64,000 nt of DNA, taken from the NCBI GenBank assembly GCA_022641835.1, contig CP048715.1:1674001-1738000 (forward strand), given 5' to 3'. The position numbers and the translations under genes are program-made. The DNA comes from Petasospora fabianii. Its lineage: Eukaryota; Ascomycota; Saccharomycetes; Phaffomycetales; Wickerhamomycetaceae. The notes under the pieces were generated by a model, which saw nothing but the letters and a program-made list of their open reading frames with translations, was not told the DNA's origin and did no database searches. This document shows, one piece after another, positions 59,463 through 64,000 of this stretch. Numbering within the stretch: the first letter of the stretch is position 1; each line of letters begins with the position of its first letter.

Positions 59463-59715
59463 TCGCGCAAAACAACAACAACGTCATTAATGTTGATATA
59501 TTGTCTTGTTTAGAGCTATAAGTGTATTAGAAGGTTAAAGAGGTTAATTGGTAATCCATAGGTGTATTCATACTCCAAGTGTCATTCACTTGTTCAAGAA
59601 CACTCTCCAAGAATACTCTGAAGTACCAAGCAATAGTCCAACCACCAAGGTATAAGCCAGTTCAAGGTACAAAGACAGACCAAGCCATAACCATAAGACC
59701 AAGCCAGAGAAGACA
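59463..59715. promoter_or_regulatory. Divergent ERF2-MSC2 promoter region
   Basis: A 253-bp gap between divergent genes. TTCGCG lies at 59462-59467, and the leader before MSC2 is rich in CAAG/AAGCCA. No gene is seen. Confidence 0.45.
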
Positions 59716-61695
59716 ATGTCTATCACTCTCTCATTTCTCAATGAGATTGAGAGAATTCCTCCTCTGTTCGCTTATCCGAACATGCTCTTGGCTTCTTCCT
59801 TAATACTGACTGCAAGTACTCAACTCTCTACAACACATATCACACTCTTAACCATTGGTATCATTCTCTTCATCTCCTCGGGGATTACACTAATATTTGC
59901 ATCTTTAACACAATCTACAGATAAAACACATGGTAAGAATGTATTACAACAACAGAGGACCTTGTTGACTCTACTTGGGCTGTTCTTTACTGCGCACATG
60001 CTCGGGTTGACGAGGACATGTGTCGTTTCTCTAGTGCTCATCATTAATGTTCATTGGACTTTCCTTAGCACGGCCATCTTGTTTGATCTTGGGATCTTAT
60101 ACTCTACTGGTGGACTTGTGATGTTTGATATGGAGAAATTGGGTTTGTGGAAGATTATCTGTGGATACCTTGTTCTCTATACCATTAAGGATGGATTGAG
60201 AGAGTTAGAAGATGTTCAGACTAAAGAATCACTCACTATCCCAGGTATAATCTTGGTTATTAGTGGTGTCGGGTTAACACTAAACTACCACAACTTAAGT
60301 CTTAGTATGATCTTGGTTACTTTCTTATCTGCAGTCGTGTTCAGTCTTAGTCAACTTGATTCTCAAACTACTTCATTCACCCAAGGTTCACCAACGGCAA
60401 CTGGATTCATTGCCATATTACTAGAGATCTTATCTTTTAATCATTTCATTGAAAACAAATTCATCGCTATTGGTGAAGTTCTCCTTGTGTTTGCCACGGC
60501 ATGGATCGAAATCGATGATAACTTGATTAAGAAACGTACTCATCATATTACGTCTAAAGAAGACACAGAACTCAGTATCTTACAGCAATTATTCCTTCAT
60601 GAAGACACTAAGGCCATTTTCTCATATCTTATGCTTAACACAATGTTTATGTTTGTTCAATTCCTTTATTCATTCCGTTCAAAATCTCTTGGTTTACTCT
60701 CAGATTCCTTACATATGGCACTTGACTGTACATCACTTGCATTGGGGCTTGTGGCTGGTGTTCTTGCCAAACGTCCAGCTTCAGAATCATTCCCATTTGG
60801 TCTTGCCCGTATTGAAACGCTCGCAGGATTTGCTAATGGTGTATTACTTATTGGTATCGTTGCCGGTATCTTTATGGAAGCTATTGAACGTATCATAAAC
60901 CCGGTGTCATTAGAAAAAACTGGTGAACTTTTAGTTGTTTCATTCCTTGGATTTGTTGTCAATATCATTGGTATCTTTGCATTCAACCATGGTCATGCTC
61001 ATGGTCATTCACATGGTCATTCACATGAACATTCACATTCACACGGTGAAGACCATACTCATTCACATGGATCAATGGATAATGAAAACATGAAGGGAAT
61101 CTTCCTCCATATCCTTGCTGATACTTTGGGATCTGCCGGTGTTGTTGTTTCTACAATCTTGACATCACTGCATAACTCAAACATTTATGATCCAATAGCA
61201 TCTTTATTCATTGCTGTATTGATCTTCTTCAGTGCTATACCATTGATAAAGTCCTCGGCTGCCAATTTGCTCCTTTCACTTGATGATAAGAAAGAGGAAA
61301 CTGTACGTGATATCCTATCACAGATATCTACTACACCAGGTATTGCAGGATACACTACACCAAGGTTCTGGGTATCGAGTGATATGCTTATATCGATGGG
61401 TAATTCAGATCATGGACATTCTCACTCTATTGAATTGGAGCATGACCATGAACACACACATGAACACTCACATAAACATTCACATGAACACCATGACCAT
61501 TCACACGACCACACACACGACTGCTCCTCAAAGAAACCAGATCTTGTTGGATACATCCACATTCAATACATTGATGGTGAGAACTCCACCATCATTAAGA
61601 AACGTGTACAAAAGATCTTTGAAAACAACAACACACGCGCTATGATTCAAGTCGAGAACGAGTCCTCTACCTGTTGGTGTCGTAAGGTTAGTTGA
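59716..61695 (+). CDS. MSC2: ER zinc transporter, CDF family (Msc2)
   Basis: A 659-residue member of the Msc2/ZnT5 group of cation diffusion facilitators. With Zrg17, Msc2 moves zinc into the ER and secretory pathway. The ATG at 59716 opens the protein; about eight N-terminal helices precede the CDF core, as in Msc2. The core starts near residue 300 (FLYSFRSKSLGLLSDSLHMALD), with the zinc-site HxxxD in TM2 and again in HILADTLGSAGV of TM5. The loop between TM4 and TM5 is His-rich (about residues 421-452, alternating HGH/HSH). A second His-rich run lies in the C-terminal cytosolic domain (about 562-605). It ends CWCRKVS. Confidence 0.92.
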   Translation: MSITLSFLNEIERIPPLFAYPNMLLASSLILTASTQLSTTHITLLTIGIILFISSGITLIFASLTQSTDKTHGKNVLQQQRTLLTLLGLFFTAHMLGLTRTCVVSLVLIINVHWTFLSTAILFDLGILYSTGGLVMFDMEKLGLWKIICGYLVLYTIKDGLRELEDVQTKESLTIPGIILVISGVGLTLNYHNLSLSMILVTFLSAVVFSLSQLDSQTTSFTQGSPTATGFIAILLEILSFNHFIENKFIAIGEVLLVFATAWIEIDDNLIKKRTHHITSKEDTELSILQQLFLHEDTKAIFSYLMLNTMFMFVQFLYSFRSKSLGLLSDSLHMALDCTSLALGLVAGVLAKRPASESFPFGLARIETLAGFANGVLLIGIVAGIFMEAIERIINPVSLEKTGELLVVSFLGFVVNIIGIFAFNHGHAHGHSHGHSHEHSHSHGEDHTHSHGSMDNENMKGIFLHILADTLGSAGVVVSTILTSLHNSNIYDPIASLFIAVLIFFSAIPLIKSSAANLLLSLDDKKEETVRDILSQISTTPGIAGYTTPRFWVSSDMLISMGNSDHGHSHSIELEHDHEHTHEHSHKHSHEHHDHSHDHTHDCSSKKPDLVGYIHIQYIDGENSTIIKKRVQKIFENNNTRAMIQVENESSTCWCRKVS

Positions 61696-61925
61696 TATAT
61701 ATATATACCTAAAAAGCAGGACATGTTTATAGAGATTCAAGAGAAGTAGAGAAGACCTATGTGTGCCCCTACCAAAAATATAATCTATTGTGTCGCGTCA
61801 CAAAGTCAACGACCTTCAACACTTAAAACCACCGTTTCAACAGGTTTAAACTGCTTCAACAAGACTCATTAGAAGGTCACTTCGAGGTAACATTGAGTCT
61901 CAATCAGAACCTTCAAAAGACTAAG

Positions 61926-62551
61926 ATGGAAGCTCTTGATGCCCTGCGTAATGTTGTTGGAATGACGTATGTCTACCTTCAGATCTTTAACCTATCAACT
62001 ACTATAAACATCAAACTAACACTATCAATAGTGTAAAAGTCACCACTGTGCTCGGTCAGGAGTCTACAGGTTCCATATATGCATACACTACCACTCCTGG
62101 TTCTCTTGTGCTACAGATCCCAACAACAACGGCATTGGGTAATACATACAACTACAAGTTCCTACGTACGTCTCAAGTAAAGCACTTGGAAATCGTCTCC
62201 ACTACGACAGATGTCTCTACCATTGCCCAGATTGCACCAGTGGACACACAGTTGATCCCACAGATCATCAAGAAGAACACGGAAAACGTTGAATTGGGTC
62301 GAAAGACGAGGAATGTTAAGGCAAGTAAAGAAGGACAAGCGGTGTTTAATGCAGTTTATAAAACTATGCCAAATGTCACTTGGAAGGGTAATAACATTAC
62401 AGTATTGGATGAAGTTACAATCTTCCCACCTTATAGAGTGGATAATATTCAGAGTGATAAAGAGGATGATGGAGAGAGTGCTATGAGATTAGTTAAGAAG
62501 ATTGTGGATGGTGTTTGGATTAAGATGGAGAGTGAAAGAAAGGGTGGGTGA
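61926..62551 (+). CDS. LSM12: Lsm12-type RNA-binding protein (spliced, one intron)
   Basis: A 186-residue Lsm12 protein (S. cerevisiae 187), with an N-terminal LSm/Sm-like domain and a C-terminal AD domain. It associates with ribosomes and Pbp1. Exon 1 is 61926-61966 (41 nt, MEALDALRNVVGM plus the split Thr) and exon 2 is 62032-62551. The 65-nt intron has donor GTATGT, branch AACTAAC at 62014-62020 and acceptor ATAG. Splicing gives MTVKVTTVLGQESTGSIYAY, matching IKVTNVLDVVTEGRLYSF in S. cerevisiae. The AD domain shows KEGQAVFNAVYKTMPNVTWKGNNITVLDEVTIFPPYRVDNI, close to the yeast sequence. Tail-to-tail with TEP1. Confidence 0.93.
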
Positions 62552-62622
62552 TATATATATAACTGCTCTAGAATAATATAAGAAGTATATGCATTAAGCT
62601 TTACCTATCAATTATGTAAAGA

Positions 62623-63813
62623 TTATCTAGCATACTCCCATTCTAGTTCGAGTCTATCAAAAGGTTGTACACCCTTCTTAGGAAGACCCTTATAACCATC
62701 CCATTCATCCCATGTGAATGATAGATGATGATGATTGTAGCTATTAGAGCTAACGCTTATTGTCTCCCAGAATAAGTTGAAGCAGATGAAGGCATATGTG
62801 CAAGGTACTGGAACTTTTGAAGAGACAGTCACTTGAACCATGAGCTTCAAGTCAAGAGGTAACAACAATGTATCAGTAGGAATGAACTCAAGACCTTCAT
62901 GCTCAGGGTTTATACCAGAATATTTGAATGTTTTGGAGTCTTCTATTTGTATAGCGAGTTGCGATGCAGTAAGGAAGATCTTCAATGGGTCAAAGTTTGA
63001 ACAACCAACAAGACGAATAGATTTGATCTTAACAAGTGGACACAAAGGCTCATACTTTGTTCTTAGAGAGAGCTCTATGTATCGTGCAAATCTTCTTTGT
63101 GACAATATAGAGACACCCTCACCGAAACCAGGTCTCATTCTCTTTGTAGTGAATAACTTATTGGCTTCATCAAACCCATACTTGAACTTCTTCATAAGCA
63201 CACCAATTGTCAAGAGACCAGAACGTCCCTTTCCATGTTTGCAATGGATAACAGCAATACCATTTGAACTATTGTCTAGATACTCACATATCTGATCAAT
63301 TGTCTCTTCAAGTTGACTAAAAGTTGGTGATTGATGATCTATCCAGGGGGTATACGTCACCTTGTGCCTAAGCAACGGATCATCAACATCATAAGCGTCA
63401 TTGAGCTCAGCACGGAGATTCCAGATATGCCATTGATCCATATGATGTATCTCTAGATAATGAACCAAGTCTGAAAGAGTGTTATGGAAGAATGATGATT
63501 TGAAAGATGTAGTTGGACACGAACATACGAGAATCGTATCTGTGATGTACGACATATCAAGGGGAATTCCATAAGGATTGGACGTTGGCACTGTATGAAA
63601 GGAGACAAGTTTCTTTATAAGGTGGTTCATAGTGTACTTCTTTATTGATTGTATATGATGTGGAGAAAGGAAGAGTTTGACACATCGACGCGTTTTCAGG
63701 GGTTTCTTTGGTTGTGAAGATCTCTTGGTCAACTGAGTCTTCGAATCAGTGTTATAAGCTAAGATACAAACATACAGGTCAGATGTAGATCGTAACGTCA
63801 TATAATCGCTCAT
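62623..63813 (-). CDS. TEP1: PTEN-like phosphoinositide phosphatase Tep1
   Basis: A PTEN-family phosphatase of 396 residues, predicted to remove the 3-phosphate from phosphoinositides. The P-loop is HCKHGKGRSG (Cys191, Arg197) and keeps both lysines that give PTEN its preference for highly phosphorylated lipids (HCKAGKGRTG in human). The general acid Asp159 lies in YTPWIDHQSP. The phosphatase start NHLIKKLVSFHTVP aligns with the PTEN N-terminus, so Met62 (63630) is an alternative start; the first ATG adds a basic 61-residue leader. A beta-rich C2-like region follows (about 258-395). In yeast TEP1 is linked to sporulation. Confidence 0.9.
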   Translation of the reverse strand: MSDYMTLRSTSDLYVCILAYNTDSKTQLTKRSSQPKKPLKTRRCVKLFLSPHHIQSIKKYTMNHLIKKLVSFHTVPTSNPYGIPLDMSYITDTILVCSCPTTSFKSSFFHNTLSDLVHYLEIHHMDQWHIWNLRAELNDAYDVDDPLLRHKVTYTPWIDHQSPTFSQLEETIDQICEYLDNSSNGIAVIHCKHGKGRSGLLTIGVLMKKFKYGFDEANKLFTTKRMRPGFGEGVSILSQRRFARYIELSLRTKYEPLCPLVKIKSIRLVGCSNFDPLKIFLTASQLAIQIEDSKTFKYSGINPEHEGLEFIPTDTLLLPLDLKLMVQVTVSSKVPVPCTYAFICFNLFWETISVSSNSYNHHHLSFTWDEWDGYKGLPKKGVQPFDRLELEWEYAR

Positions 63814-64000
63814 AATCTAAACATTATCCAAGCGACGTTGAGGAGGAAGTGTCCATATGGTATGTACAAAGCTGGTCATCTTCCACTCCTCTTTCTTTCT
63901 TTGGTAAGACTTCCTTCCATCTTATAACACCTTACATAGACCATCCACCCTTACCCTCTCTGTTATCACTCCGTCTCTGTTGTAACCATTCCTTCTTACA
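63814..64000. other. Intergenic, TEP1 upstream region
   Basis: CT-rich sequence typical of a yeast leader, probably for a plus-strand gene beginning beyond the window. No coding region can be supported. Confidence 0.45.

Overview
The window is nuclear DNA of a budding yeast (Saccharomycotina). It is compact: about 33 protein genes on both strands, one tRNA gene, short intergenic gaps, and a few introns near the 5' ends of genes with strong CTAAC branch points. Almost every protein has a recognisable Saccharomyces cerevisiae counterpart. CTG codons sit at family-invariant leucines (for example 13385-13387 and 14363-14365 in YCF1), so this is not a CTG-Ser or CTG-Ala yeast. I cannot name the species; a non-WGD lineage such as the Phaffomycetaceae would fit, but that is inference.

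Layout. 0.3-25 kb: ROK1, a low-complexity protein of unknown function, a one-cysteine peroxiredoxin, AVL9, RGP1, two tandem aldo-keto reductases, the vacuolar ABC transporter YCF1, the MAP kinase HOG1, a 3.9 kb gene-poor stretch, the cell-wall gene CCW12, a BTB protein, an AHP1 peroxiredoxin and RPL6. 25-44 kb: DPH6, a ferric reductase, SEC1, ACF2, RMP1, RRN5, PUT1, a zinc-cluster regulator that looks like ARG81, and tRNA-Thr(AGT). 44-64 kb: an amino acid permease, TRM82, a spermine-synthase-like gene (SPE4), CWC15, NBP2, ACL4, GIR2, ENT5, CPR1, a VBA-type transporter, UPS2, ERF2, MSC2, LSM12 and TEP1.

The strongest large-scale signal is gene order. Genes whose S. cerevisiae orthologs lie on chromosome XII (AVL9, HOG1, CCW12, YLR108C, AHP1; then DPH6, ACF2, RMP1, RRN5, PUT1, SPE4) are interleaved with orthologs from chromosome IV (RGP1, YCF1; then SEC1, TRM82, CWC15, NBP2, ACL4, GIR2, ENT5, CPR1). 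That is the pattern expected of an unduplicated relative of a pair of whole-genome-duplication sister regions.

Five genes need splicing to give complete proteins (HOG1, the YLR108C-like gene, SEC1 with two introns, CPR1, LSM12). I located these junctions by reading frame, GTRNGT donors and CTAAC branch points. Regulatory sequence shows recurring short elements: TTCGCG(AA) in many promoters, a Rap1-like TGTNCGGGTKT family that includes a perfect 30-bp palindrome and a 13-bp tandem repeat, and a Tbf1 plus Cbf1 site pair upstream of RPL6. I found no convincing mobile element, CRISPR array or viral fossil.
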